This document shows, piece after piece, positions 50,406-61,800 of a stretch of DNA of 64,000 nt. The notes beneath the pieces were generated by a model that ran no database searches, was not told the origin of the DNA, and saw only the letters and a list, made by a program, of their open reading frames with translations. A program made the position numbers and the translations under genes. Where the stretch lies: positions 372,001 through 436,000 of the forward strand of contig OZ345375.1 of assembly GCA_977006965.1 (NCBI GenBank), read 5' to 3'. The stretch is from Phymatolithon calcareum. Taxonomy: Eukaryota; Rhodophyta; Florideophyceae; Hapalidiales. The number at the start of each line of letters is the position of its first letter. The stretch's first letter is position 1.

Positions 50406-51284
50406 GCTCTAGGAATAACTCGGAAGATATCTGCTGACCCAGAAGAGACTATCATGGAGCAAGAAGCTCTCGATAAATTTCTGTATTTGAAGACGCTATG
50501 GAGAGGACAACTCGTTAGTAGAGCTGCGACGCTGAGCCTCATATAATTCTGACCAATGGACCCCAAGCTATACCCTCCACCCTCTTTCCGGGGGTATTTT
50601 TTGCAACTAGTGCTACAACGCTAAATCGGGCTACACGGATTTAAGTATATTATTGAGGCGTAGCTGCTGAAACGCATCTTCGTACAGCAGAGAGAACAAC
50701 GCATATTTAGAGCAGCAACCGACAAGTGCCTCAAATTCATCATCGGGCATGCAAGGGCTCAAGCCATCATCTGTGGTGACGGGAACGCAAGACACAAGCT
50801 GTGGACAGGCAGTCCTACAGAAGAGGCAACCAACTCGTCCAGTGCGCAGAAAGCAAAGGATGAGACATAAGAACACGCAATAGACAGACATTCCAGACGA
50901 AGAATTACAGGAGCAATATCGACTTCTTCGTCACAAAAGGAATAACAATATCCTCGCCGAAATCTCCGGACGACATATGGACAGGGGCTACACAGCACAG
51001 GCCAGTGTGCACGCGCCTTAGAAGCCGAGAAGATCTTGAACCGAGCCAGTTTAAGCGACCAATCAGTGTAAGAGACCGGGTGGATATACAAAGGAAAGCT
51101 GAAGTCAAGGAACGAATGCGTCGTCTCACTGCGGACCTCAAGGGAAGAACGTCCCCGAATAAGTCTCAGATATCTACAGGAAGATTGTGGATCTACTGAG
51201 CTACTAAAGGTGGATCAGAGATCTGTAGCAGTATTGGAACTTAAGGCTGCCTGCGATACAGTTCCGAGAGTACACTTGTTGAAC

Positions 51285-51525
51285 AGAATGAAACAAGTAA
51301 GAACACACAATGACGCCTCGCTGCCGTGGGTCTACGGCGAACTGTACAGGAGTTCTGCAATTTAGATGGGATATCTGAGATCCTAAGTTTTTCCGCCCGC
51401 CCCTCTGGCGGTGCGTTTTCGTAAGCTACACAAAGGTAGGTAGCAACTGAGGAAGCCTTGCCCATATCTTCGGAAGTCTGTGGGGCTTTTAAATAAACTT
51501 TGCTCAAAAAAAAGAATGAAACAAG
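51285..51525 (+). mobile_element. 5'-truncated LINE B copy with 13-bp target duplication
   Basis: AGAATGAAACAAG is duplicated at 51285-51297 and 51513-51525. The 215-bp insert ends GGGGCTTTTAAATAAAC, TTTGCTC and an A-run, and its last 140 bases match the LINE B 3' UTR at 15773-15890 (minus). Removing it restores the RT reading NRMKQ then EKPKEVCAM. Confidence 0.9.
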
Positions 51526-51648
51526 AAAAGCCCAAGGAGGTCTGCGCAATGGACGAGGCGTTCTTGACACCATCCCGGTTAACACAATTGGCGATGCGAA
51601 CAGAAACGGGTTTCTACCGGACAAGGGGGTCCCGCAAGGGTCCCCCCT

Positions 51649-51724
51649 ATTGGAAAAATATTAACCGCTGGGCTACATTGACGTTGTAGTCTGTGACTGA
51701 CAGGGCGAACACATTATTTCAATA
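51649..51724. mobile_element. 76-bp mini-insertion within LINE RT
   Basis: It splits the RT block GSPLSPSLYN. CCCCCT is present on both sides (51643-51648, 51725-51730). The ends ATTGGAAAAATATT and ATTATTTCAAT are roughly inverted. Excising the segment with one CCCCCT restores the reading frame. Too small to classify. Confidence 0.45.
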
Positions 51725-51965
51725 CCCCCTCAGTCCAAGCCTCTACAACATCTTCATGGATGAGTTGCCGAACGTATGAGCCACGTATCAGAAACCTGGG
51801 CTGAAGTTTCGGCTATAATTTTCGCAGACGACGTTCTTCCTTCTGAAAAATCTCCCGTTGCAGTGTAAGGCCTATTAGCTACCCAATGGGCAAAAGAGCG
51901 AGAGATGACGTGGAACACAAAACAAAGGAAAAGCGAATAAAGCAGCTTTAAAATGGGGAACTCTA

Positions 51966-52536
51966 GACCAAACCGTTCCCTAAGGTAAAAATAGAAATCG
52001 GAGATTCTTAAGTGTTCTGGACAAGATTTTCGTGTTGAATCGATTTCCGGTATTAGTTTTAGGATGAGGACATAGGAAATATGAATTACGATTAATTTCT
52101 GTCACGGTGCTAAGGGGTTGCGCGAAAACGGAATTCAAAGTTGAACGCATTTGAATACTTGATGTTGAATCATAATTCGTGTACAGTGTGCGGAAACAAG
52201 CACTGAACACTGCAGGCAGTTGCTTCCGGATTTGGACACCGTTTCGAATTGCATCATTTTTGGGTCCTTTATCTATATCATTGCTGGGAAATGAAATCTT
52301 GAGCCAATCACATTAGGATTTGTGTATATAGGCAGTGTGAAAAGCGCACTGCAGTGACTTACAGAAATGGAACTCCTAGGATCTTTGGAATTTTTAAAAA
52401 CTAATCTGTCTGCGATGTTTATCACAGCACGGAAGAGTACTATAAAAAATTTTAATTTTTCCTTACAGTACGGCGGCAGGGAAAAAATAAGCGAAAAAAC
52501 ATACTTCGCTGAAATGCATTAGGGAACGGTTTGGTT
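51966..52536. mobile_element. MITE of 571 bp with 18-bp inverted ends
   Basis: The left end GACCAAACCGTTCCCTAA (51966-51983) and the right end TTAGGGAACGGTTTGGTT (52519-52536) are inverted with one terminal mismatch. TA flanks both sides (51964-51965, 52537-52538). No transposase is encoded. It sits between two LINE remnants that both include the RT active-site region. TA suggests Tc1/mariner or a Harbinger relative. Confidence 0.75.
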
Positions 52537-52538
52537 TA

Positions 52539-55318
52539 CAGCTCCGCACTTATAGACAAGTTCGCGCAGCGCATAAGCGCTGATCCGAGCGATGAGCAGA
52601 CGTGTCTACAGTTCTCTTTGCAATCGACGTGATCTTCTTGGCGACAACCCCGCTGCAGCACCTGCTCGATATTTCAACGCAATGAGCCGAAGAGAAAGGA
52701 ATGCCGTGGAACACAAAAAAAGGTAAGAGCGAAGTGCGGGAATCGACCGAGACAAAGAACCACATATTCCGGCGAGCGAAGCAGACCCTTTCGCAGGTAC
52801 CTGAAGATTAATACCTCGGGATATCTCTAGGACCAACCAGATTTCCGCTCACAAGCACAATACGGCGTATAAAGAACGCCAAAGCAGCGGTACACCAACT
52901 GAAGCCACTTGTGGTATTCATTCGGGGGATAAACATCTTGAAAGCCATACGTATCTAGAATTCGTTGATATAACCAAGGTGGAATACGTTATCCATCTCC
53001 CACTGTGGACCTCAGAAGTACAAGAAGCTATCAAAGAAGGAGAAAGAACCTTCTTCTACCGAGTATTCGGTGGTATGGCAAGTGGAAGGATCGAGCGGCT
53101 CTGGCTTCTGTGCAGGATCCAACCACTAGAACAAAAGAGAGAAATATTAGTGTTGAAGATGCTGCGACGAGGAAAGGCAAGGAAGTTGGCTATCCTATCC
53201 AAGCCAAGGGAAGAGCGAAACTTCAAAGACTTACAGTGGGCAAGTCGGGATATTGCCGCGATGCTGCAACAAGAACAGTTCGCGGCCCCCTTCAAAAATA
53301 TGCAGGAAGGGAAATTCCCAGGCCAACTCCGACAAATGCTGTTCGCAAAAGAAGGCACTAGTGTCTATGTGACGAACACCCTCTATTGAGGGTGGACTTA
53401 AAAGCTCAAAAAAGTTTGAAAAAGGAATGCGGAACAGTTTTTTAGCGCCAGATTCGGAAAGGCGAACTTCTGTTCTTGATGGGGAGTACCCCTTTTACTA
53501 CCTTAAAATCGCGTCGTTTGGCGGTAGGAAAGAAAATCGGCTGGTCACTCAGAAAAAACACATCTGCCATGCCTCGAGAATAAGACCCACGCCGAGTGGT
53601 CGGTGCAGCCCTACACACTAAAGAAACATCAGTGGCACCCTGCGTGGTTCTTGGGACCAATAATCTCAAGAGGAGCTTGATGTCATTGCGCCAAACCGCG
53701 AGCAAAGTATTTTTGCTCATGGACTGCCATTGTTCGAGCGCCAAGTTCTATGTCCAATTGGTGGAAGGATTACTGGTCAGTTCTGGAAAGTTCGCGCTAT
53801 AATCGGAGATGTTATTTCCGAGAACAGTGGCATCGGGTTCCACACACCGTACGATTCCTTCATGACGATGTTTCGCCGAGTGCACCTGCGAACAATTGTT
53901 GCTTTGGCATCCGCCAAGTTGAAACGAATGGGAAGAATGGAGGCTAAGCTTTTCGGAATACTTGCCTTCATGAGTTGCGCGTAAAGAGATTTATGGAAGT
54001 CTACAATGTGGAACAAGTATATCCTCGCTCCGTCATTTTCAAAGAGTGGGATGATCAGAGTCAGATTCTCCAAGTACCTCCGGTGCGTCACATTCACCGT
54101 GCAACCAAGTGAACAAGGCACTATGTCGTCCGTACACTAACGGTGGGCGCTCGTTCAGGAATTTGTCGATGCTATTAATGATCACATAAAACCCACTGTG
54201 TCTCTGTTAGACCTGGTTTTGCTTTGCCAAGTTCATATCTCTTTGGTATGGCAACGGAGGCCAATGGATTGAAAATGGCCTCCTTCAGTACAACGCCATC
54301 AACCGTAAACCATAGAAAGGTTGCGAGATACAGAATTCAGCCAAAAGAAGACGTGAGATAATGCTGCATCTTGAGCTGGGGACCACGGCAGAGGGCGAGA
54401 AGCAGAACGATTTTGAAGGTGAAACTGCCCATAGCGCAGATGTACTGCGCCGTCTTTTGGCCCCATACTCTGGTACAAGACGCCTTGTCCTCCCGGATTT
54501 ATTTTGCCTCGTGCATGATGTCCAGTACCCCAAAACGTACATTTGCTCCAAGGGCGGTATTGAAACCCGCTTAACTCCCCCGAAGATCGAAAAGTAAGCC
54601 ACAGGTGGCATGATGACTACTCTAGCTGTTCAAAACAACTGCAGAGTCTGACAAGTCAAGGAATTAACCTTAGCGTTCTTATCATGTAACAGACTTGCTG
54701 GCGCCGCAATCAACATATGGGGCACTTCAACTGGCAGAAACTGTTTTGCTAAGCATGCTGAACACATCCATGAGCTTGATGCGTTTGATGAGCCTAATAA
54801 TAAGTAGCTTTCGTTGGCAAAAAATAAATGATTCTCATTCCCACAATTGAGGGAAAAGTGCCACTCAATTAGGGAAAATTCCCGTCACATAGACACTAGG
54901 CTTGAAGTAAAAAGAAATAGGAAAACACCGCACGACAAACCGGATTATATTCCGGCAATCCTTACGTTTACTAAGGTGAAACATCAACAGCTGGCCATAA
55001 AATTCGCAAGCGGTAATTTCCCTCAAGCGATCACGACGCATATCGAATACATTCAGAATGGCAGCAAAGCGCCACTTGGAGACCGCACGAATGAACCTAA
55101 CGAAGTATGAAATGGACTCCGGAGCAATGTTAAGAACGGAAAAGGCATCAGACTCCATACTACTCTACGGCGTCACCATAATCGACAATATGGAAAACGG
55201 CGAGTCCCTGTATTAGGGACCAGGCGATGTACGAGAAGGAATAAGTTATGAAAAGCTGGTCCTGTACAGTCTTAGGAGTGTTCATGAGGGCTTTCAACTA
55301 GACAACTAAACAGTTGCA
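52539..55318 (+). pseudogene. LINE (family B-like) split by a mariner-like element
   Basis: RT tail pieces (MPWNTKKGKSEV, VPED then YLGISLGPT) lead into LPLWTSEVQEAIKEGERTFF, RVFGGMASGRIERLWLLCRI and LRQMLFAKEG at 53357. After the insertion (53361-54896) coding resumes with RLEVKRNRKTPHDK, VKHQQLAIKFASGNFPQ and an end at NMENGESLY. The 3' UTR GGGCTTTCAACTAGACAAC ends near 55318, the same tail as at 24640. Degraded by stops and frameshifts. Confidence 0.75.
53361..54896 (+). mobile_element. Tc1/mariner-like element, degraded, plus orientation
   Basis: Ends GTGTCTATGTGACG at 53361 and, reversed, at 54883-54896, flanked by TA (53359-53360, 54897-54898). Removal leaves one TA and restores an uninterrupted LINE reading (AKEGT followed by RLEVKRN). 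Internal homology to the 2526-4472 element runs in the opposite orientation. Transposase pieces (FERQVLCPIGGRITGQFW, RAIIGDVISENSGIGFHT) are scattered over frames. Confidence 0.85.
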
Positions 55319-56110
55319 AACAACAGCACAGCGACCACACCTCTGGCAACTGCAAACTATCATCAACTATATTATATTCTACCAACATCAAACTCATCTG
55401 CGCATACATATTGTAGCACGTTCGGGGGGATCGCACGTGCTGAATGTGGTGGGAGAACTTGATGGCGATGTCCCTCTACCCGAAGTCCGGGATCGCCAGA
55501 GGCCTGCCTTTATGAGGTAGCAATTGTCGCAGATTCGATCCTGCGAGAAGTACCTATCATCTCTCATCGATCGTCAGCCAGGCAGACAGTGCTCCCTCGA
55601 GAATGAACCGTTCATCTATCGGTTATATGTGCTCAGCCTGGCACACCCTCATCGAGCCAGTCAACGGTCAAGCAACGATCACATGTGATTGAGACAATCA
55701 ATATTGTCGGTTGCGTACCGCCAGTAGCCTACAGAAGACCTAACCGAAACAAGAGCCCGCTGTGCAGAACACTGAGCAAAGCTCTCGAGACTATCTGCAA
55801 AGCTTACGCTACATTGCTAGTACCTAACGGCACGCATACGTTGCGAACCGAAACATCTCGATTAGCGTGCGGTTAACTGTCTGCAATAGACAACAGTCTA
55901 AGCCAAATCACTATCGAGCTCCCCCCTGTAGATGGATACTATATAAGCTAGAATAGTTTCCCATCTCATTAAACTCGGCAAGTCGGAATCAAGGTGGAGC
56001 GCTGACGATGATATTTCAGTCGCTCAGCAGCTTGAACCGAACCAGCAGCGGCAAAGCGCGTCAACGCCAAGGCCCGCTTACAGTACTCACCTACGCCAAT
56101 CTTTATCGCG
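55319..56110. other. LTR-like region, unassigned
   Basis: No coding. The right part has ACTATATAAGCTAG (TATA-like, 55939) and ATTAAACTCGGCAAGTCGG, which resembles AATAAACGGCAAGTTGG in the copia 3 LTR at 49970. TGTAGCACG at 55412 could be an LTR start. No target duplication was found, so a solo LTR is only a suggestion. Confidence 0.3.
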
Positions 56111-56796
56111 AAACGCCAGCTCAATGACTCCAGTGGCAACCAAAAGCTCTTCAAAAGGCCTCAAAAGCTCGGAAGAAACTCTCAGAAGCGTTGAACGACC
56201 TCGCCCTGGCTCTCTCGCCTACGCGTTGCAAGGCTCTTGGGACCAAGCGTCACAAGAGGAGCTTGATGTCCTCACACCCGACCGCGAGCCGAATACTGTT
56301 GCTCATGGCGTGGCATGGTATGAGAGGAAGGTGCTATGCCCGATTGGGGGAAGGGTTCTCCGTCAGTTCTGGAGACTTCGCGAATCAGAACCCATTTCAC
56401 GCGATGTGACATGCTCGCGCGACCATTGATTTTTCCACGAGTACGTTCTGAACCATACCACTCATCTTTTTTCACTCCGAACAGTCTCCGTATAGTCTGG
56501 AGCACTCTGCTAGACCGCTTTCTGATGCTACCTTGGTGTGTACTGATGTAAATACCGCGCGCGGCCGGTTTTTTCTCGTCGAATGGCAGGTCTGATACTT
56601 CTGAGTGACCAACATATTTTCGTTGCTAGCGCCGAACGAAGCGAATTTAAAGTAGTAGTGCGGATACTCCTCGCACAGAGCATAAGCCAGGCTTTACGAA
56701 TATGGCATGAGCGATCTGTTTCGAATTTGCTTTATGAATTTTTTCGAGCTTTCAAATCGCCCCTCAATTGAGGGAAAATTTCCGTCAAATAGACAC
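56110..56796 (-). mobile_element. Tc1/mariner-like fragment
   Basis: The right end CGTCAAATAGACAC is followed by TA (56797-56798) and preceded by CCCCTCAATTGAGGG. Internal sequence matches 3700-4472 throughout. The opposite end is missing; homology fades near 56110. Minus-strand remnants include KKDEWYGSERTRGKINGRAS. Confidence 0.7.
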
Positions 56797-56798
56797 TA

Positions 56799-58200
56799 GG
56801 CATGACAAGAAGACGATATAGCATCGAAAAGAGCATCAGGCTCTCCAAAGCTTTTATCAGGCTGTGCATATAACACCCGACGCATCGGTGTATCTAAAGA
56901 AGCAGTGCTAATTCAGAAGGACATTGCAACGATTCCGTTCGGGAAGTGGGCAGCGCGGCACTGGAGAAGACTAATGAAACTGTGCTAAATAGAGTCATGG
57001 GAGTTTCGCCGAGAGCACCTGCTCCGGAAGCTGAAACGAAGATTAAGCAAGATTGTGGAGGAGACCGAAGACCAGACTTTGGTCGCGTACTATTTTACGC
57101 AATGGCGTTCCATGATGCAATACGGGAATATTATTCACAGCTCTGTGCGCTAGCAATAGTTACTGCAATAATCAGTGACACCACAATATACCTTTTTCGA
57201 AGAACACCCTTTGTCAGAGCAGCAAGGCCAGAGACGATGCGGAGGTACAGCGATCTTCTCAGATTAGCCCACCTCAATCCTGCCATCACATACCTCTTGA
57301 GATCATACTATGCGTGCAGGCCACCGATGATGTCATGCACACCTCTACAAGATAACTACCACCGGTGATCCGCATGGATCAATACCCATTGTTATGTCTC
57401 GGCGCCACAGTCGGTGGCAGCCGGAAAGCGACCACCCGCGATGACATTCGAGCGTTAATCGGCAATACCAAAGACTGTCTTGGAGTCGCAACCAGTGGCA
57501 GTCAAGGAGCGGCGGCGCGCGCGCGATTCCCATGCCGAGCCAAGTCGTTCGACACAGTCTCGAGGCGCAACCAGCGGCATTCGAGAAGCCGCTACGCGCA
57601 AAGACGCTCCCGCGACAACCTAAGTCGCCCGACAGCGCTTGGCCGCCACAACCGGTGGCCGCCTGGAAAAACCGTTAGGCGTATAACGACCGGGGCAAGA
57701 ACGCCTTCCAGAACCTCTCCATGCGACCCTCTCATCAGGTATCGCCACGCGGCGCCGCGCTGCGACCGGCCGAGAATTTGTGCGTCATATTCACAGGCGC
57801 GCACACCCGCCAGCGGCTGAAAACGCGGCGCCACACAGCGCAGAGTCAAAAGATTGCACGACTGTCCCACCCGCGCGCACAGTCGCCAACAACTGCTCCA
57901 GAGTTCGAGCCTCGCCGATCGAAATGCCTATATCAAGCAGGACGCCGAAGAAACCTTGATCTCCAGCACACGCATCGCAAGCTTGCAGACGCATTCACAC
58001 GGATGCACGCACTTCGGAACGTGCCTGAACCGAGACGTGAACCGCGCGTAAGGTAGCGAACAGCGTAAGGAGCTCTTTGGTACACCGGCTGTCCTTTTTC
58101 CACAAGGACTCGTGGATATCTGATTTCTCGGCGGAAGGTTGACAGGAGAGCTTTTCGAGTTGGCAGCCCACGTTTTTTTGTTTACCACCCACCCACCCTT
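56799..58200. other. Unassigned; contains GC-rich repeated module
   Basis: 56940-57120 has a helical-looking open frame (LRKLKRRLSKIVEETEDQT) of unknown origin. From 57395 to 57670 four imperfect modules share CGC(C/A)ACA or CGCAACCA, then (A/C)G(T/C)GGC, spaced about 75-90 bases. The region resembles the leader or gag of a decayed LTR element but nothing diagnostic is present. Confidence 0.35.
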
Positions 58201-58214
58201 CATAGTCTTTTGTA

Positions 58215-58427
58215 GTGGCAGTGAAGCTATCGCACGGCTACAACTACGGCAATCCGGTTCTCCGGCAAGCGGTGGTTGTCCGGGAGGAGGTTCCTAAGAG
58301 TTTCTGGACGGTGTCCGGGAACTCTAGTAAGGAGAAGCGCGACATTGCTCGCCTTCTCTGGGGAGCTAGACCGTTGGACGCCGTGAAAGCAAAGTCGCCA
58401 AAATTTCGGTTTTATGTTTTCGAATAA
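58215..58427 (+). CDS. Hypothetical 70-residue ORF
   Basis: An open frame with a more GC-rich composition than the following sequence, starting with a GTG-type codon; no in-frame ATG is near. The protein is basic and ends FRFYVFE. No family is recognised and no paralogue is seen. It may be the 3' end of a decayed gene or a chance frame. Confidence 0.2.
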   Translation: MAVKLSHGYNYGNPVLRQAVVVREEVPKSFWTVSGNSSKEKRDIARLLWGARPLDAVKAKSPKFRFYVFE

Positions 58428-58769
58428 AACCGCAGATCTTCCTAAAGTCTGTCAAGGCAGGCAGTCTCCAAGCCTACCTCGCTATCACAAGGTTATTTTT
58501 ATGGCAATCACAACAAAACGATGTACATCACAAGTAGGGAATAGGGAATAACGTAGTTGAACTAGCGTCTGTAATTACTTTGTTCAATACATGTGCTGTT
58601 TGGAACGTGGTTGAACGTGCGTCAGCAATGTAGTACATTTTTATAAAGCGCTCTGTAATCTGGATTGGATGCTAAAATAGGCAACGCAGTGTGCTGAAAT
58701 AAGAAGTTATTCTTGGTTCTGCAATAGACCATTCCTATTCAATATTGCAATAAACGGGAATTGAAATTA

Positions 58770-59510
58770 ATTATGACCTAGTCTGCCGAAGACACAGGGG
58801 CAGAGCTAGAACTCGAAATTCTCGACATTACACGGGAACCGAACACGACAACTTACATGCAAGATAGATCTGGCCTCTGCCGATTATGGGAGCAGCAAGA
58901 AGAGCACCGCACCAGGAAGAATTCGTTGGCGAAGAATAGTATACCGCACGAAGCAGTGAGGATGAAAGAAAGCAAACACAGAATTCTTTGCGCAAGGTGG
59001 TTTATTGACCATTTTCCGAAAAACCCGCAGAAGTCTATTGAAGAAATGGGCAGCCAAGGAGCATGTGCAAAGCATTGGAATTATTTATTTATTTTTATTC
59101 TTTTCTCGAAAAGTGTCGAGAATAAATAATTTATTGTTGAACGCAGAAGCAATAAATTATTGTATTCAAGTTCAGCGAGGTATAAATAACTGGTTATTCC
59201 CCGAATTATTGGATCCTTCTTGCTACTTTCTGTCGCGATAGAATAACCGGATCGAAAAAATGAGGAGTCCGATACAATAATTGTCGCAACCACGACGATC
59301 TCAATAAATACAATAAATATGCGAGACTCAGGAATAAATTATTGGAACAATAATTTAAATAATTACAATAGCAATTATTTTTTCCAATGCTTTGAGCATG
59401 TGCAGTTGGAACACTCAACAGAATCCTGAAGAAGCCTACATGGACCCAGGCTGAAGAGATTGACGTGGCTAGAGTCGATGACGTGATTCTATGTAATTCC
59501 GATTAATGAA
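58770..59510 (+). pseudogene. LINE family E C-terminus split by a hAT MITE
   Basis: Reads TGAELELEILDITREPN, then RKNSLAKNSIPHEAVRMKES, RILCARWFIDHFPKNPQKS and EEMGSQGACA up to 59067. After the MITE it continues VGTLNRILKKPTWTQAEE to the stop. It corresponds to the copy at 36690-36941. Confidence 0.75.
59068..59394. mobile_element. Non-autonomous hAT element (327 bp)
   Basis: Exact 8-bp duplication AGCATGTG at 59060-59067 and 59395-59402. Terminal inverted repeats CAAAGCATTGGAA and TTCCAATGCTTTG (13 bp, perfect). The interior is AT-rich, with many AATAAATTATT-like words and no gene. Removing it with one target copy restores the LINE E reading. Confidence 0.93.
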
Positions 59511-61093
59511 GCTGAAAAAAAATGTAAGCATTTCTGAAGTGTAACTTCATCGTCCAACCAATGGCGGAAGTACTAAAATTATAAAACTAAGCTTCGAAAT
59601 ACGCGAAGTCCGCTTGAAGTAAAGGATGAACTTGTTTGAAAAGTGTCAACGAGGGGCGGATGGGTTGGGAAATGATGAGCTTACCCAGAATTCTGGCCGG
59701 AGAGATGTGCCTGGGCGCATAAGTACCGCTGGGGCCAGAGCCAAACTGGCTCCATCAAATAGTGGCTCCTTGCACCGTTGCCACGAAATCTCTGCGCCTT
59801 TGCCATGTAATTCACGATCAGACCCTTCTGCTCCCAATAATGGAGCTAGTCTCACATTTTTTGGAATCGTGTTACTTAGTTTGGCATCGTGCTCGCATAT
59901 GTGGTGTATGCATATCCGGATGACTCATCTTTGAGAACGGGGACGGTCAGCATGTTCCCTACTTTTGGGTATAGCTTTTCATCCATGTAACGCGTTGACA
60001 CAGGACTAAAATTTTCAATGCTAGTTGAATACGCCTTGAAAGATGCCGAATTTGCTCCATGGATTTAATTATGAGTAGCGTCGAATTTCTGTCGCCCAAT
60101 CTGGGCGGAGGACGTGTGCATGCGCTCGCTCGTCTGAATTAGTGTGCAATGGCATGAGTCCAAGGCCGATCCCTACTAGAAAATCCAGTTCGAAATGAGA
60201 ATCCATTCCGCAGTGATGCCGATGCACTTTTTTTGTGCTTTAACAACTTAGAAACACCCCCTGCATTTATGTCGTCCGGGCAAGGCGCCATAGTCCAGTC
60301 CGCTCTGGCCCAAGCGAAGTGATCAGCTTGACCACGAAGGTGAGAGTTTGACGTTTCCCAAGATTCTGAATCGATAAGGACCTACATTTAGCCATTACGA
60401 AAAAGAGGACATTGTAAGAATGACGTAGAACTTGTATATTTGAAGATGCGTCGAGCGTCTTCTTAGGGATTTGTAGAAAGTGTTGATGTAAACAATGCAA
60501 AGGAGAACGACTACCTAGAAGGTGAAGAGCGTTTGTAACGGCCCCTTTAATATATTGTAACAATCACCGCACTCGCCGAGGTGTCCCGCACCTAAGTTCG
60601 TGCCTTTTCAGACATACGCGTTATTTTGCGTCGGATGCTGACAGGACCTTCGGTGAATTGATCGACACCGAAGGGCGCAATAATCAAGCGGTTAATACTG
60701 ACGGGCGCGAATCGCGCTCCGGGGGCTCAAGTAAGAGTCGGGCGAATTTTTGCGCGTGCGAACATGCAGTACGCCACGCATGGCTAGCTCCAGGCGGCAA
60801 CCGCACATCTGCGCTTGCGTGGAGACAATGGCGAGCAACGGAATGGGCGCGACAGAACATTGAGTACTGCATAGTCTGAACTTTACAATGTTAGAATTGC
60901 TGTCGAGAAAACTCTACCAAACGAGGTAGATACAGTCGGCACCTCAGGGCTTGAAGTCCCGGTGCCTCGCTCGCAGCACCGGCACGTGGCGGCACAGCGT
61001 TGTGCGGGCCGTGTGCGTGAACTGCTTGTTGAGCGGGTGGCGCCTCCCAGGCGTACTTGGTTACGGGGGGAGACGTAGTGTGAAGTGGGATTG
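59511..61093. other. No recognised gene
   Basis: Short open frames only. The 60658-60879 frame is Arg/Ser-rich with no motif. The minus frame at 60891-61361 runs from a mariner remnant into unrelated sequence and is not a gene. Confidence 0.4.
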
Positions 61094-61136
61094 TGTCGTG
61101 TTCGGTTCCCGTGTAATGTCGAGAATTTCGAGTTCT

Positions 61137-61555
61137 TTTCACGCGAAGTGATGTGCTCGCGCGAGCGTTAATTTCGTCCACAAGTACCTCTTGAACTGTG
61201 CCGTTCACCTTTTTCGACTTGGACAAGGCCCCATATAGTCTGCAGCACTCTGCGAGACTGATTGCAGACGTTGCTTTTGAGTGTACGGGTGCACCGACCA
61301 CTCGGCGCGGGTCTTTTTCTCGTGGCATGGTGGATGTGATTCTTGTAATTGACCAGCACATTTTCGTTTCCAGAGCCGAGCGAAGCTTTTATATCCTATT
61401 AGTTCCAGTACTCCTCATGCAGAGCACGACCCCGCCTTACTAAATGTGGCGCGAATGACCCGTTCCGCATTCTTTTTACAAACTTTTTTGAGCTTTTAAG
61501 ACGCCCCTCAATTGAGGGAAATACCCTCAATTGAGGGGGTTCGTCAAATAGACAC
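61137..61555 (-). mobile_element. Tc1/mariner-like fragment
   Basis: Ends CGTCAAATAGACAC followed by TA (61556-61557), preceded by two CCTCAATTGAGGG palindromes in tandem. Minus-strand pieces MPREKDPRRVVGAPVHSK and LAECCRLYGALSKSKKVNG match the HTH-like part in the other copies. The opposite end is replaced near 61137 by sequence matching LINE E. Confidence 0.7.
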
Positions 61556-61559
61556 TAGG

Positions 61560-61800
61560 TAGCTCATGAGCCGTACTTTTGAGCTTACGCTTTTGAATCG
61601 CTCCAGAAGCCTGTAGTAACGAACGCCGTTCGCGTCAATGGACGTCCCGAGATATTCTGCAGTGCGTCGTATTTCAACTTCCTCGTCTGCCATTTCGGCG
61701 CTACTCTCCATACCGCCGAAATATCTCCTCGAAGCGAGCGCTAGATGGTCATCACTCTCTTACCGAAGATAATACGGCGACTTGAGAGGACAGCTTGGTT
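61560..61800 (-). pseudogene. LINE RT C-terminal fragment
   Basis: The minus strand reads EVEIRRTAEYLGTSIDANGV then RYYRLLERFKS, matching ETRLLEYLGTTIDNTGVTHH and LNRINAAKG of LINE A just after the RT active-site region. Confidence 0.65.

Larger units (their letters stand above)
50650..51964 (+). pseudogene. LINE with endonuclease and RT, internally deleted and interrupted
   Basis: The endonuclease part reads AQAIICGDGNARHKLWTG and YRSNIDFFVTKGITISSP, matching GDLNARHQHW and NSNIDLFATK of LINE A. It passes near 51185 directly into RT (VDQRSVAVLELKAACDTVPR), so the intervening part is deleted. RT blocks NRMKQ/EKPKEVCAMDEAFLTPS and ADDV follow. It is interrupted by inserts at 51298-51512 and 51649-51724 and by frameshifts. 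Confidence 0.65.

Noticed and set aside
54361-54597. A 78-codon open frame inside the mariner-like element.
   Set aside because: No transposase motif can be matched, and an overlapping frame is equally open. Not called separately.
55480-55560. CGCAG-ATTCGATC-CTGCG resembling a tRNA T-arm.
   Set aside because: The loop is too long and no other tRNA arms can be placed in the 70 bases upstream.
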